Positions 27,388 to 36,622 of a stretch of 64,000 nt of DNA are shown piece after piece (positions within the stretch are counted from its first letter, which is position 1; each line of letters begins with the position of its first letter). The notes beneath the pieces are model-generated. The model ran no database searches and was not told the DNA's origin. It worked only from the letters and a program-made list of their open reading frames with translations. The stretch is from CAUTNH01 sp963543845 (GTDB taxonomy: Bacteria > Bacillota_I > Bacilli_A > Acholeplasmatales > Acholeplasmataceae). The stretch covers positions 1 through 64,000 of the forward strand of contig CAUUCL010000004.1 in NCBI GenBank assembly GCA_963543845.1, in the 5' to 3' direction. The translations under genes were made by a program, and so were the position numbers.

Positions 27388-28266
27388 CTAGTTAAAATTA
27401 TCCTTAATATTATTAAATAATTTTATCTTTGTTTTAAAAATTGCACTGCCTTTAACTAATTTTATAAGGTCAGGCTTATTTAAAAACTCCTCATTTCCTA
27501 CAATATCAGCATAGCCATTCCATGGCTCAAAGCATATAAATTTAGAATTTTTAACACTCCAAAAAGCGATGCTTTTAAAATTAGAAAAAGAAAATTGCAG
27601 AATTTTTCTTTCCTTATTTAAAAGATAAACTTTTCTAGATTTAACTCTGCTTAATAAAATCGCATCATTTTCAAATAACTCATAGTTTAAATTGATTTCT
27701 TTTATATTATTATAAGCTTTTACAATCTTACTAAAATCAAACAATTTATCCCTATTTACAAAGGGTCTTTTAAATGATTCTTTCTTGTTAAACAATATCT
27801 TATAGTCTAAAAAATTCTCTTTTAAATTGATTCCTGGATGTTCACCTATATTAAAGTATATTGGTTTATCATCTTTATTAACTACCTTAATTTTAGTTTC
27901 TAGATAATTTTTACCTATTTTATAAGTTAGGATATAACTAAACTTATAAGGATATTTTAAAAGTGTATTACTGTCGTAATCTTTTTTTATAGTTAAAGAA
28001 TTTTTAGATATTTTTACAAACTCAAACTCACTATGTCTTATAAAGCCATGGCCTGTCATTTCATATACTTTATTATCTATTTTAGTTTTGTTATCCTTTA
28101 ACTTTCCTACAATTGGAAAAAGATGAGTTGCTGATCCTTTCCAAAAATTATCTTCTTGGTGAATTATCTCAATTTTATCTATTTTAAAACTTTTAACTTC
28201 TCCCCCAAGCTTAGATACTTCTAGGCTTTTATTTTTATATTTTAAATAAAAATATTTATTTTCCAT
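27388..28266 (-). CDS. Aldose 1-epimerase (mutarotase) family protein
   Basis: The 292-aa beta-rich protein resembles LacX/galactose mutarotase-like proteins, with conserved stretches TGHGFIRHSEF, FNIGEHPGIN and FEPWNGYAD; GHGFIR and NIGEHPG carry the expected catalytic-type His residues. It would interconvert anomers of a sugar or phosphosugar in the cytoplasm. It begins 3 bases after dnaN and is probably read through from the dnaA-dnaN operon, an unusual partner for replication genes. Confidence 0.8.
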   Translation of the reverse strand: MENKYFYLKYKNKSLEVSKLGGEVKSFKIDKIEIIHQEDNFWKGSATHLFPIVGKLKDNKTKIDNKVYEMTGHGFIRHSEFEFVKISKNSLTIKKDYDSNTLLKYPYKFSYILTYKIGKNYLETKIKVVNKDDKPIYFNIGEHPGINLKENFLDYKILFNKKESFKRPFVNRDKLFDFSKIVKAYNNIKEINLNYELFENDAILLSRVKSRKVYLLNKERKILQFSFSNFKSIAFWSVKNSKFICFEPWNGYADIVGNEEFLNKPDLIKLVKGSAIFKTKIKLFNNIKDNFN

Positions 28267-28269
28267 TTA

Positions 28270-29403
28270 CTACTTAGATACAGGTAAAATTACTTGAACT
28301 AAATTCTCGTCATCTTTTCCGCTAATAGAAAAAGCTTTTTTAGAATTTATAAAAGATAAAACTACCTCAGATGATACGCATGCATTTAGGGCATCTGCTA
28401 GATATCTTGATGAAAAGTATATATCTAAATCATTTCCTTTTATCTGACCTGCAGGTGTTAATATTTGTTTAGCATCTCCAAGTTCTGAATTACTTGAGAA
28501 AAGTTCAACATTTCGCTCTTTTGTAAGAATAAGTCTTATTACATTATAGTTTTCTTTTTCTTTGCTTCCAGAATTTAAAATAGAAATTCTTTTAATTGCA
28601 TCTTTTAACTCTATCTTGTTAAATGGTATAGTTATTAAATAATCACTTGGAATAACTTTTTCTGTATCAGGATATGTTCCTTCAAAAAGACGAGTTTGAA
28701 ATAAAATGTTAGAAAATTCAAATAAAACATGAGTTTTAGATGCTACAATCTTAATATCTTTTTGCTCATAAGCAAGAAGTATCTTTTGAAGTTCATCTAA
28801 GCTTTTCTTAGGTATAACTAACGAAATATCCTCACCTTCAAAAAAGTTTTGTGCTTTTCTTTGGCTTAATCTAAAACCGTTAGTTGCAACGATATATAAA
28901 AGTTTACCCTTATTATAAACATTAACTCCTGTTAGAATTGGTCTTTTTTCATCCTCTGATGCAGCAAATGCTGTTTGAGATATAACTTTGTTTAAATCCT
29001 TAGCATTTATAATTGTGGCCTTATCAGTATTTAAAAAGCTAATATTAGGATAATCGTTTACATCCATTAGTTTTAAATTAAATGTTGATCTATCAGCATT
29101 TATAATAATATTTTGATTTCCATCTGTTTGAATTTCAATTAAACTTGAATCAAGACTTTTAACAATCTCTGTTAAATACTTTCCAGGTATTGCAGATACT
29201 CCGGGATTTATTATATTTATGAAAGGCTCTTCTATTTTAGTTTGAATTGCTATATCTGAATTACTTGCTGTAAGAAGCATCTCTTTTTCATAAACTTCTA
29301 CTTTTATTGAATTTAATACAGGAAGAGGTGTTTTTACAGGAAGTCCTCTTTGTAGTATATTTAAATGATTTAAAAAAATTTCTTTATCGACAGTAAAATG
29401 CAT
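28270..29403 (-). CDS. dnaN: DNA polymerase III beta clamp
   Basis: The 377-aa protein matches DnaN across its length: start MHFTVDKEIFLNHL, central FAASEDEKRPILTGV and the C-terminal ISGKDDENLVQVILPV. It forms the ring clamp holding polymerase III on DNA. The length is typical. It lies 140 bp after dnaA, with a GGAG site before ATG. The intergenic gap holds a perfect DnaA box. Confidence 0.97.
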   Translation of the reverse strand: MHFTVDKEIFLNHLNILQRGLPVKTPLPVLNSIKVEVYEKEMLLTASNSDIAIQTKIEEPFINIINPGVSAIPGKYLTEIVKSLDSSLIEIQTDGNQNIIINADRSTFNLKLMDVNDYPNISFLNTDKATIINAKDLNKVISQTAFAASEDEKRPILTGVNVYNKGKLLYIVATNGFRLSQRKAQNFFEGEDISLVIPKKSLDELQKILLAYEQKDIKIVASKTHVLFEFSNILFQTRLFEGTYPDTEKVIPSDYLITIPFNKIELKDAIKRISILNSGSKEKENYNVIRLILTKERNVELFSSNSELGDAKQILTPAGQIKGNDLDIYFSSRYLADALNACVSSEVVLSFINSKKAFSISGKDDENLVQVILPVSK

Positions 29404-29511
29404 TTTGTATCTCCTTTTATTATTTATTTTATTATATATTGTTGTTATTAAGTGTTGTGAAAATGTGCATAACTTAATAATTTGGCTATGTATGGCTAAA
29501 TTATATAAAAT

Positions 29512-29520
29512 TTATCCACA
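29512..29520 (+). promoter_or_regulatory. DnaA box between dnaA and dnaN
   Basis: TTATCCACA, an exact match to the consensus box. Confidence 0.8.
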
Positions 29521-29543
29521 TTTTGCTAACATTTTAATCACAT

Positions 29544-30905
29544 TTATCCCTTTATCTTTTTAATGATGTTTTCAATTGCTTTATTTAACATTGTATCGAA
29601 TTTTAAATCATGTTCTATCTTATTACATGCTGCAAGAACAGTTGAATGATCACGATTTGAAAAAATCTCTCCTATTTTTTTATAAGGAACATCATATAAA
29701 AGCTTTATTAAATACATTGCAATATGTCTTGGAAGGGCATTTTTATAAGCACGTGATGTCCCAATTAGGGCATCTACTGTAATTGAGTATGTAGATGCAA
29801 CAATACTTTGGATTTTGTCATAATTATTTTCAGATAAAGCGTTAGTCTTTTTTCTTGATGATACAAGTAAATCAAGAGCTTCTTTGAAGTAGTGTAAGTT
29901 ATAAGGAACTTCGTTTATTTCACAATATGTCATAGCTCTTTCAAGAGCACCTTTTAAATCTCTTATATTTGTTGGAAAGTGCTCAGCAATATATTCAAGA
30001 CAATTATCAGGAATATCAGAGTATTTACTAGGATCGTATTGAGTGCTGATATCATGCTTTAAAATATCAATTCTATGTGGTAGGTCAGGAACATTTATAT
30101 CAATAATTAGACCTTCTGAAAATCTTGAGGTAAGTCTGTCCATGATATCTTTTAAATCTCTTGGAAGTCTATCACATGTAATAACGATTTGCTTGTTCTC
30201 GTTTTTTAATCTATCAAAGATTTTAAAAAATTCACTTTGGCTTTGTGTTGCTCTTTGTAGCATTTGAATATCATCCATTAAAAGCATATCGATATTTCTA
30301 TATTTGCTTGTAAAGGCTGAAATGTTTTTACTATCTAGATAATATTTATATTCTTCAATAAATTCATTAGCTTTAGCATATAGTATTTTTTTGTTTAAAT
30401 TTTCCTCAATTGCAAAATTACCAATTGCCTGCATAAGGTGAGTTTTACCAAGTCCTACATCTCCAAAGATGTATAAAGGGTTATGTACAACACCAGGCTG
30501 GCTTGCAACTTTCATTGCAACTTTAAAAGCATAATTATTACTTTTACCAACAATAAAATTATCAAATGTATAGTTTGGATTTAGTGATGTATTTTCATAT
30601 CCAGGAACACTTTTAATAATTGGCTCATTAGTTTTTTTCTCGCTTTCTTCAATGTCTTTTCTTGTGACAAATTTAAAAGCGATGATATCTTCATATAGCC
30701 TTATAGCATCTTGATTTATCTGATGAATGTATAGTTGATTGATTCTTTGTTGAACCCATTCATTTTTAACAAGGACATATATATAATCTTTTTCAAACTT
30801 TACGACATCGTTTGTTTCTGCGAATAGATTAAGGTAGGTTTCCTCATTATATCTTTCCTTTAATTTTTGTTTAATATCCTGCCATAATTTATGAAATTTT
30901 TCCAT
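29544..30905 (-). CDS. dnaA: Replication initiator DnaA
   Basis: The 453-aa protein has an N-terminal domain I (LWQDIKQKLKERYNEETYLN), a short linker, an AAA+ domain with Walker A GDVGLGKTH and Walker B LLMDDIQML, and a C-terminal DNA-binding domain ending in the DnaA signature RDHSTVLAACNKIE. It binds DnaA boxes and opens oriC. AGGAGGG precedes the ATG. Box-like sites both upstream and downstream suggest autoregulation. Confidence 0.98.
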   Translation of the reverse strand: MEKFHKLWQDIKQKLKERYNEETYLNLFAETNDVVKFEKDYIYVLVKNEWVQQRINQLYIHQINQDAIRLYEDIIAFKFVTRKDIEESEKKTNEPIIKSVPGYENTSLNPNYTFDNFIVGKSNNYAFKVAMKVASQPGVVHNPLYIFGDVGLGKTHLMQAIGNFAIEENLNKKILYAKANEFIEEYKYYLDSKNISAFTSKYRNIDMLLMDDIQMLQRATQSQSEFFKIFDRLKNENKQIVITCDRLPRDLKDIMDRLTSRFSEGLIIDINVPDLPHRIDILKHDISTQYDPSKYSDIPDNCLEYIAEHFPTNIRDLKGALERAMTYCEINEVPYNLHYFKEALDLLVSSRKKTNALSENNYDKIQSIVASTYSITVDALIGTSRAYKNALPRHIAMYLIKLLYDVPYKKIGEIFSNRDHSTVLAACNKIEHDLKFDTMLNKAIENIIKKIKG

Positions 30906-31370
30906 ATGCCCTCCTATTTATAATGCGTATATAATATAGCATAAAAAAGATAATAAAACAAACAGCAGTTTCCCACATTTTTTGTGGAATATTATTTTAC
31001 GAAAAAGCCTATCATTGTTTATTATTTGAAATGACAACATTGAAAAAATGGCATAATAAAGCCAAAAAATGAGTTTTCAACTTTTCCACATTGTGAAGAT
31101 TTTGTTTATAAGTTTCCCACATTTTCAACTTTTACCTAGATGTTGATTATTTTTTATAAATTTATTTCATGATTGCCTTATAAAGCCAAAATATTTACAT
31201 AAAAATAACGGGCTATATAAAGTCATTAACATTTTATGGTTTTTAAATAATTTTATAAAATTTAAAAAATGTGAAAATATGTAAATATCTAATTTAAAAT
31301 TCAAACAAAATTATAAATTAAATAAAAAAGGAAAATCACATTTATGATGCAATTTTCCTTTTTAGTTAAG
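30906..31370. other. Probable origin of replication (oriC)
   Basis: This gene-free stretch upstream of dnaA has DnaA-box-like sites TTTCCCACA (30969-30977), reverse TATTCCACA (30983-30991), TTTTCCACA (31082-31090) and TTTCCCACA (31113-31121), followed by an extremely AT-rich segment (about 31190-31330) suited to unwinding. Gene direction changes around it, with dnaA-dnaN to the left and rpmH onward to the right. Confidence 0.75.
31325..31363 (-). terminator. Terminator of the 31371-31859 gene
   Basis: Perfect 12-bp stem AAAAAGGAAAAT (31325-31336) with ATTTTCCTTTTT (31352-31363). Confidence 0.85.
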
Positions 31371-31859
31371 TTAAATTTTTGTAAGTTCCAAGAATAGATA
31401 GTTATAATAAATACCATTACGAGAGGTATTATTTAATGTGTGATCACCTGAATGAATAAAGATTTTATTTTTTCTAAAGGTTATGTTTAAATTATAGAAA
31501 TTTGAGTTATGATTAAAGTATGAGGAATATGAGTCCAGATGAAAATCGCTTTTAATGTCTAAATTAACTTCGTATTCTTTATCGGTTGTAATAAACATCT
31601 TTATATTATAGTTATAGATAGGGATTTTAGAAGTAGGATTATTTTGCTTTTTTATTATGAATTTTAAAGATGTAGCATTAGTTAAGGTCTCTTTATTTTT
31701 TAATATGAACTTTTGATTAGTTATAAAAGTTCCTTCAGAAATTTCACCTATTTTCTCTCTTTCATCAATTTTTAAAGGTCTACGTTGTACTTCTTTTTGA
31801 CAACTAAAAAATAAAAAAGCTATCGATAAGAATGAAATTATTAATAATATTTTCTTCAT
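31371..31859 (-). CDS. Small predicted lipoprotein beside oriC
   Basis: The start at 31859 follows AAGGGTG; it gives a lipoprotein signal MKKILLII...FFSC (C20). The mature part (about 140 aa) is polar and beta-rich with no recognised domain. It forms an operon with the membrane protein just upstream, whose stop lies 10 bases before this start. Both genes sit between dnaA and rpmH, a place normally occupied by oriC alone. Confidence 0.65.
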   Translation of the reverse strand: MKKILLIISFLSIAFLFFSCQKEVQRRPLKIDEREKIGEISEGTFITNQKFILKNKETLTNATSLKFIIKKQNNPTSKIPIYNYNIKMFITTDKEYEVNLDIKSDFHLDSYSSYFNHNSNFYNLNITFRKNKIFIHSGDHTLNNTSRNGIYYNYLFLELTKI

Positions 31860-31869
31860 AAAATCACCC

Positions 31870-32373
31870 TTAATAAAACCAGCAACTCTCACCATTTCGA
31901 GAATTCCTTAGAATTAAGCAACTCTGATATACTTGATTTTCTATTTCAATATCAAAAGTATAGCTTTGCCTAAATGGATTATTTTTATCAACATTATTAA
32001 ATACATTTGCAACATACATTTTATTATTAGCTTTAATTTTTAAATCAATTTTATAGTAAACATCAAATGTATAATCATAGAATATATTTTTTAAATTAGC
32101 ATTGATGTAATCATCTTTGGATATTTTACTAATTTTCATGTGAATCTCATCACAGTGAAACTCAACTTTAGTATTTTGATATGTCTTACTAAAAGTATGA
32201 TTTTTATAAGTAATAGTTTTATCTTTGAAGGGATACTTGGAAAAAGGGTAGCCATTATTAATTCCTCCATAGTGGAATATTAAAAAAGATACAGCTGTTA
32301 TAAGTCCGAAAAGAAAAATTATGCCTCCAAATGTAGATAATAAAATAATTGTTACTTTCTTTTTTTTACTCAT
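31870..32373 (-). CDS. Single-pass membrane protein beside oriC
   Basis: The 167-aa protein has a basic N-terminus (MSKKKK), one membrane helix (residues 8-33) and an extracytoplasmic beta-rich domain ending in RNSRNGESCWFY. No family is recognised. AGGTG precedes the ATG. It forms a two-gene unit with the following lipoprotein, which also has an outward-facing beta-rich domain; they might act together. Confidence 0.65.
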   Translation of the reverse strand: MSKKKKVTIILLSTFGGIIFLFGLITAVSFLIFHYGGINNGYPFSKYPFKDKTITYKNHTFSKTYQNTKVEFHCDEIHMKISKISKDDYINANLKNIFYDYTFDVYYKIDLKIKANNKMYVANVFNNVDKNNPFRQSYTFDIEIENQVYQSCLILRNSRNGESCWFY

Positions 32374-32607
32374 TCAATCACCTCATCAATATTATTATAT
32401 CTAAAGATATGTTTTTTTTTTGATAAAAATGGAACCGCCTACGATAAATAAAAATAACTATATTTTTCTTTGTTCATACTTTCAAACATCATCAATTATA
32501 GTTTTAATTTGTGATTTTATTTTAAAAAACTTTCTAGTAGGCAATTATTTATTTGGTTTAATAATCAATCTGTCTTGCATACAATAATGAATGTTTATAT
32601 ATTATCA
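32374..32607. other. Gene-free AT-rich gap
   Basis: No coding region or clear hairpin is visible. It separates the divergent 31870-32373 gene and rpmH promoters. Confidence 0.5.
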
Positions 32608-32636
32608 TTGAAAATAAAAAAGGTTTTTGATATAAT
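32608..32636 (+). promoter_or_regulatory. rpmH promoter
   Basis: TTGAAA (32608-32613), 17-bp spacer, TATAAT (32631-32636), 42 bp upstream of the rpmH start. Confidence 0.85.
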
Positions 32637-32677
32637 TTATAGGATTATAAAAAAGAAATATTGAAAGGGGTAAAAAC

Positions 32678-32821
32678 ATGAAAAGAACCTACCAACCAAG
32701 TAAAATCAAGAAACTTCGCACCCACGGTTTTAGAGCAAGAATGAAATCAAGAAAAGGCAGACAAGTGCTTGCAAGACGTCGTCAAAAGGGAAGAAAAGTA
32801 TTAACTGTATCTTCTAAATAG
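32678..32821 (+). CDS. rpmH: 50S ribosomal protein L34
   Basis: A 47-aa, strongly basic protein beginning MKRTYQPSKIKKLRTHGFRA and ending in a VLTVSSK tail is unmistakable L34. AAGGGG lies upstream of the ATG. It heads the conserved rpmH-rnpA-yidC-jag order next to oriC. Confidence 0.98.
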   Translation: MKRTYQPSKIKKLRTHGFRARMKSRKGRQVLARRRQKGRKVLTVSSK

Positions 32822-32832
32822 TGATAAAAAAG

Positions 32833-32865
32833 AACTACCAGATTCTTCTTTTGGTAGTTTTATTT
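32833..32865 (+). terminator. rpmH-rnpA attenuating hairpin
   Basis: AACTACCA (32833-32840) pairs with TGGTAGTT (32852-32859), followed by T-rich sequence. It would lower rnpA expression relative to rpmH. Confidence 0.75.
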
Positions 32866-32879
32866 TTATATAAAAAAGT

Positions 32880-33224
32880 ATGAACAAGGATTATAGATTA
32901 AAAAAAAAAATAGAAATAGATAATGTTTTTTTAAAAAAGCATTCTGTCGGAAATAGTTTTTTTAGCATATTTTATATAAAAAATAACTTAGAGCATTTCA
33001 GATTTTCTCTTTCAATTGGAAGAAAATACGGAAATGCTGTATCTAGAAACTTAATTAAAAGAAGACTAAGATATATTGTTAGTTTAAATAAGAATATAAT
33101 TGGATCTTTTGATTTTGTAATAGTGATAAAAAAAGATGCTAATAAATTAGATTATAAGAATATAAAAAAAGATATTGAATACTTTTTTAAAAAAGCAAAA
33201 TTATTAATTAGTAATGAAGGATAG
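32880..33224 (+). CDS. rnpA: Ribonuclease P protein component
   Basis: The 114-aa basic protein has the RnpA signature RNLIKRRLRYI near residue 63 and an N-terminal KKKIEIDNVF region. It binds RNase P RNA for tRNA 5' maturation. No Shine-Dalgarno is seen before the ATG (only A-rich sequence), which with the upstream terminator predicts low expression. yidC follows immediately. Confidence 0.95.
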   Translation: MNKDYRLKKKIEIDNVFLKKHSVGNSFFSIFYIKNNLEHFRFSLSIGRKYGNAVSRNLIKRRLRYIVSLNKNIIGSFDFVIVIKKDANKLDYKNIKKDIEYFFKKAKLLISNEG

Positions 33225-33231
33225 TGATTAT

Positions 33232-34920
33232 ATGAATAAAAAGAAATTAGGATTAAAAATAATTCTTTTTGTTTTTGGATTATTTTTTGTTTTACTTCTA
33301 ACAGGTTGTGGTAGTAAAGCAACTGAGGTTGATTTGATACTATCAGCCCCAAATACACAAGTAAATGATGATAACGGATTAGATACTAATGGTATAAATG
33401 CATATATGTTATATAGCAATGGAACTGTTAAAAAACTTGCACGTGATTATGATTATAAATTAGTATTTAAAGAAGTTGAGCAAATAAATGGTGTTAGCGG
33501 ATATAAAAATGTAGTAAGAGTGCATGCTGAGTATTTTTCTAAAGATAAAAATATTGTATCTGAACCTATTTACTTAGTTAAAAATAAAAATGAGGCAATT
33601 GTGCCTAAACCACTTTTTAACTTTACATATCATCCAGTAAATGCTTTACAAGCTAAATCAAGAGTAAAAGGTAGACCTAATAATACTAATTCATTTGTAT
33701 TTTTTACAGGGCATGGTCAATCATATGATTTAGACTCTTTTAATGGAGTATATAAGGAAAAAGGGTTTACTGTAAATATGCTTTATGGGAAAAATCTAGG
33801 AAGTGTAAAAAAATATAAATTAGAGTTAACAGAAAAAAATATTGCGGATAATAAAAAATCATTAGATGAGCAGCTAAGAGTAAATCAGCATATTACAAAA
33901 GCCAAGACAGGAGAAGGTGTTGATAAAACCCTTGCAAGCCCAATATATCCTAATTATTATGGTGCTGGCGGGATTAAGCAAGGTGGATTTTCTAAATATA
34001 GAATGACTTTTACTGTTAAAGATAGTGTAAAGGCATATGATGGAAAGAATTTAGTTGATGTTACACTTGATGCAGATACTGAGAATACTTTTTCTCACCC
34101 TGTATACTCACTTTCAACAGGTCAAAGACCACTTTCTAAAAAAGCTGCGAATTGGTTTGATTATATTTTAGTTATCCCAATTGCATCTATTATGTGGCTT
34201 TTTGGATTTGCAGGCTCACTTGGTCTTGCAGTATTTTTTACAACTATTGTAGTAAGAACAATCGCATGGCCAATATATGCTAAAACCAATAATATGTCTT
34301 TAAAAATGCAAGAAGCTCAGCCCGATATTAGAAAAATACAAAATAAATATAAAGGTAGGACTGATAAGCAATCGCAACGGGCAATGCAGATGGAAATGAT
34401 GCAGGTATATAGAAAACATAAAATTGGGTTTTCATCATTTCTTTTAATGTTTTTACAAATGCCGATATTCATTGCGATGTATCAAGCGGTTCAAAGAGTA
34501 TATCTACCTGATGGTATGTTTGCAGCTAAGTTTACAAGAGTTACTAATGTAATGGGATTTATCGACTTTACACAAGGTGGATTAAAATTCTTAGGAAGAT
34601 TTAATTATGTTACATTCATCCTAGCAATCTTAGTTGGTGTAACGATGTTTTTACTTCAATTTTTTGGAAGTAGAAAACCTAAATATATGAAAACGCATGA
34701 TGAACAGCCAACAGAACAGATGAAAAAACAACAAAGAACCACTAAGATAATTTCATTTGTAATGCTTATAATGATGGTTATTTTCTCATTTCAAAATAAT
34801 GCGATAGCATTTTATTGGATTTGTGGTAACTTATACTCGCTTGCTCAAACTTTTATTCAAGGAGCTATCAATAAGAAAAAATATTTAAAGAAACACCACA
34901 AAACTGGTTTGGAGGTTTAA
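33232..34920 (+). CDS. yidC: Membrane protein insertase YidC/OxaA, lipoprotein type
   Basis: The 562-aa protein has a lipoprotein signal ending LTGC (C26), a large extracytoplasmic domain (about 30-300) and the conserved insertase core (IMWLFGFAGSLGLAVFF; QMPIFIAMYQAVQRVY) with about five membrane helices and a basic tail. It inserts proteins into the membrane alone or with Sec. The start at 33232 follows AAGGA; an earlier in-frame ATG at 33214 lies within rnpA. Typical Bacillota YidC is about 280 aa, so the extra outer domain is notable. Confidence 0.95.
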   Translation: MNKKKLGLKIILFVFGLFFVLLLTGCGSKATEVDLILSAPNTQVNDDNGLDTNGINAYMLYSNGTVKKLARDYDYKLVFKEVEQINGVSGYKNVVRVHAEYFSKDKNIVSEPIYLVKNKNEAIVPKPLFNFTYHPVNALQAKSRVKGRPNNTNSFVFFTGHGQSYDLDSFNGVYKEKGFTVNMLYGKNLGSVKKYKLELTEKNIADNKKSLDEQLRVNQHITKAKTGEGVDKTLASPIYPNYYGAGGIKQGGFSKYRMTFTVKDSVKAYDGKNLVDVTLDADTENTFSHPVYSLSTGQRPLSKKAANWFDYILVIPIASIMWLFGFAGSLGLAVFFTTIVVRTIAWPIYAKTNNMSLKMQEAQPDIRKIQNKYKGRTDKQSQRAMQMEMMQVYRKHKIGFSSFLLMFLQMPIFIAMYQAVQRVYLPDGMFAAKFTRVTNVMGFIDFTQGGLKFLGRFNYVTFILAILVGVTMFLLQFFGSRKPKYMKTHDEQPTEQMKKQQRTTKIISFVMLIMMVIFSFQNNAIAFYWICGNLYSLAQTFIQGAINKKKYLKKHHKTGLEV

Positions 34921-34924
34921 TAAA

Positions 34925-35518
34925 ATGGAATTAAAAGAAATAATAATTGAAGCTAAAGATTGTGATGAAGCAACTAAAATAGCTATCAAAAAATTAGATA
35001 TGTCTGAGGATTATTTTTTAGTTGAAGAATTAGAAAATAATAAATTTAAGGCGTTTGTTAATGTTTCATTAAACCTTAATGGTAAAAGATACCTTGAAAG
35101 TATATTTAAGAATTTAGGATTAGATGTGAGAATGGAGATAAGAAATATCTCAGATAATCATATTGTCTTTAATATTGATACTGATGAAAATGCTTTAATA
35201 ATTGGTAAAGATGGTAAAAATTTAAATGCTATCCAACAAATGCTAAGACTTTATCTACTTCAGTTTTGCAAAGATCCAGTAATAATATCACTTGATGTTG
35301 CAGGATATACTGAATCTAAAACTCACATTCTTGAAAAAATGGCGATTAAAACTGCTAAAGAAGTTGTAAGAACAAAAACTGATATTAAACTTGAGCCAAT
35401 GAACTCATTTGAACGAAGAGTAATTCATGCTAAGCTTATGGGCTTTAAGCATGTTAAAACCGAATCAGAAGGTTTTGGAAAAGATAGAGCATTAGTTATT
35501 AAATATATTGAAAAATAG
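34925..35518 (+). CDS. khpB: RNA-binding protein KhpB (Jag)
   Basis: The 197-aa protein has an N-terminal Jag-N domain, a KH domain with GKDGKNL near residue 98 and a C-terminal R3H domain (MNSFERRVIHAKL). With KhpA it binds many RNAs and affects cell division in other Bacillota. TGGAGG precedes the start. It lies directly after yidC as usual. Confidence 0.94.
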   Translation: MELKEIIIEAKDCDEATKIAIKKLDMSEDYFLVEELENNKFKAFVNVSLNLNGKRYLESIFKNLGLDVRMEIRNISDNHIVFNIDTDENALIIGKDGKNLNAIQQMLRLYLLQFCKDPVIISLDVAGYTESKTHILEKMAIKTAKEVVRTKTDIKLEPMNSFERRVIHAKLMGFKHVKTESEGFGKDRALVIKYIEK

Positions 35519-36622
35519 ATGAATACAACAAATATAATAATTATAATTTTATTAAGTATTGTAATTATTTCAATCATATTCATAGTTATTTATTTAGTTT
35601 ATAAAGCAAATAAAAAAAATGATTATCAAAATGGTGATTTATCAAACCCTAATAATCTTTCACTTCTTCATTTAAATATCACAAAAGATTTTAAAAATAT
35701 ATTAGAAGAAAAGCTAAATAAAGAAACAAGCAATATAAGAGATATAAAAGATAATTTCTTTAAAGATATCAAAAATGATATTGATAGTATCAATTTAAAA
35801 ATTCAAAATGAATTTAGTAAAAATAATCAATATACTAATGATAATTTAAAAGACTTATCTACAAAGCTTGCGCTTTTAGATAAATCTTATGAGATAGTAT
35901 CTGAAAGCCAAAAAGAGATTTTGAAATTGCAAGATATATTTAAAGATAAAAAAGCAAGAGGAAATCTTGGAGAGTTTATTTTAGAAAATATTATTAAATC
36001 TATCTTTGGTGAAAATGATAGGTATTATAAATTTCAATATAAATTAAAAAATAATACAATCGCAGATCTTGTAATATTTTCAGATGATCCTTTGAAATTA
36101 TTTTGTATTGATTCAAAGTTTCCCTTAACTAACTATCAAAAAATAACAGATGATAATTTAACTAATACACAAGTTCAAGATGCTGTAAAGGAATTTAAAA
36201 AAGATGTTAAAAAGCATATTGATGATATAAAGAATAAATATATCATTAAAAATGAGACAGCTGATTTTGCGATTATGTGTATACCATCAGAGGCAATATT
36301 TTCATATATTGTATCTAATTTATATGATATGGTCTGTTATGCTCAGGAGCACAAGATAATTATCGCATCACCAACAACACTACCAGTTATGATATCTAAT
36401 GTATATATGGCAATTAAAAATATTGAACATAGTAAATTTGCAAATGAGATAGCAAAAAAACTTTCTAATTTGAAAGATGAATTTGAAAGGTTTGCTAAAA
36501 GATTTCAAGAATTAGAAAAGAATTTTAAAAATACATCAGAGAGTTTTGATGAGATAAATATAACATCAAAAAAACTTGTTAAACAATTTCTAGATGTTGA
36601 AAACATTAAGGAGATTAAATGA
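35519..36622 (+). CDS. rmuC: RmuC family protein
   Basis: The 367-aa protein has an N-terminal membrane anchor (residues 5-29), a coiled-coil region and an RmuC nuclease-like domain with GNLGEFILENIIKSIF, IADLVIF and CIDSKFPLTNY. RmuC limits DNA inversions at short repeats in E. coli; exact action is unclear. It begins right after the khpB stop and overlaps asnS by 4 bp. Confidence 0.9.
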   Translation: MNTTNIIIIILLSIVIISIIFIVIYLVYKANKKNDYQNGDLSNPNNLSLLHLNITKDFKNILEEKLNKETSNIRDIKDNFFKDIKNDIDSINLKIQNEFSKNNQYTNDNLKDLSTKLALLDKSYEIVSESQKEILKLQDIFKDKKARGNLGEFILENIIKSIFGENDRYYKFQYKLKNNTIADLVIFSDDPLKLFCIDSKFPLTNYQKITDDNLTNTQVQDAVKEFKKDVKKHIDDIKNKYIIKNETADFAIMCIPSEAIFSYIVSNLYDMVCYAQEHKIIIASPTTLPVMISNVYMAIKNIEHSKFANEIAKKLSNLKDEFERFAKRFQELEKNFKNTSESFDEINITSKKLVKQFLDVENIKEIK

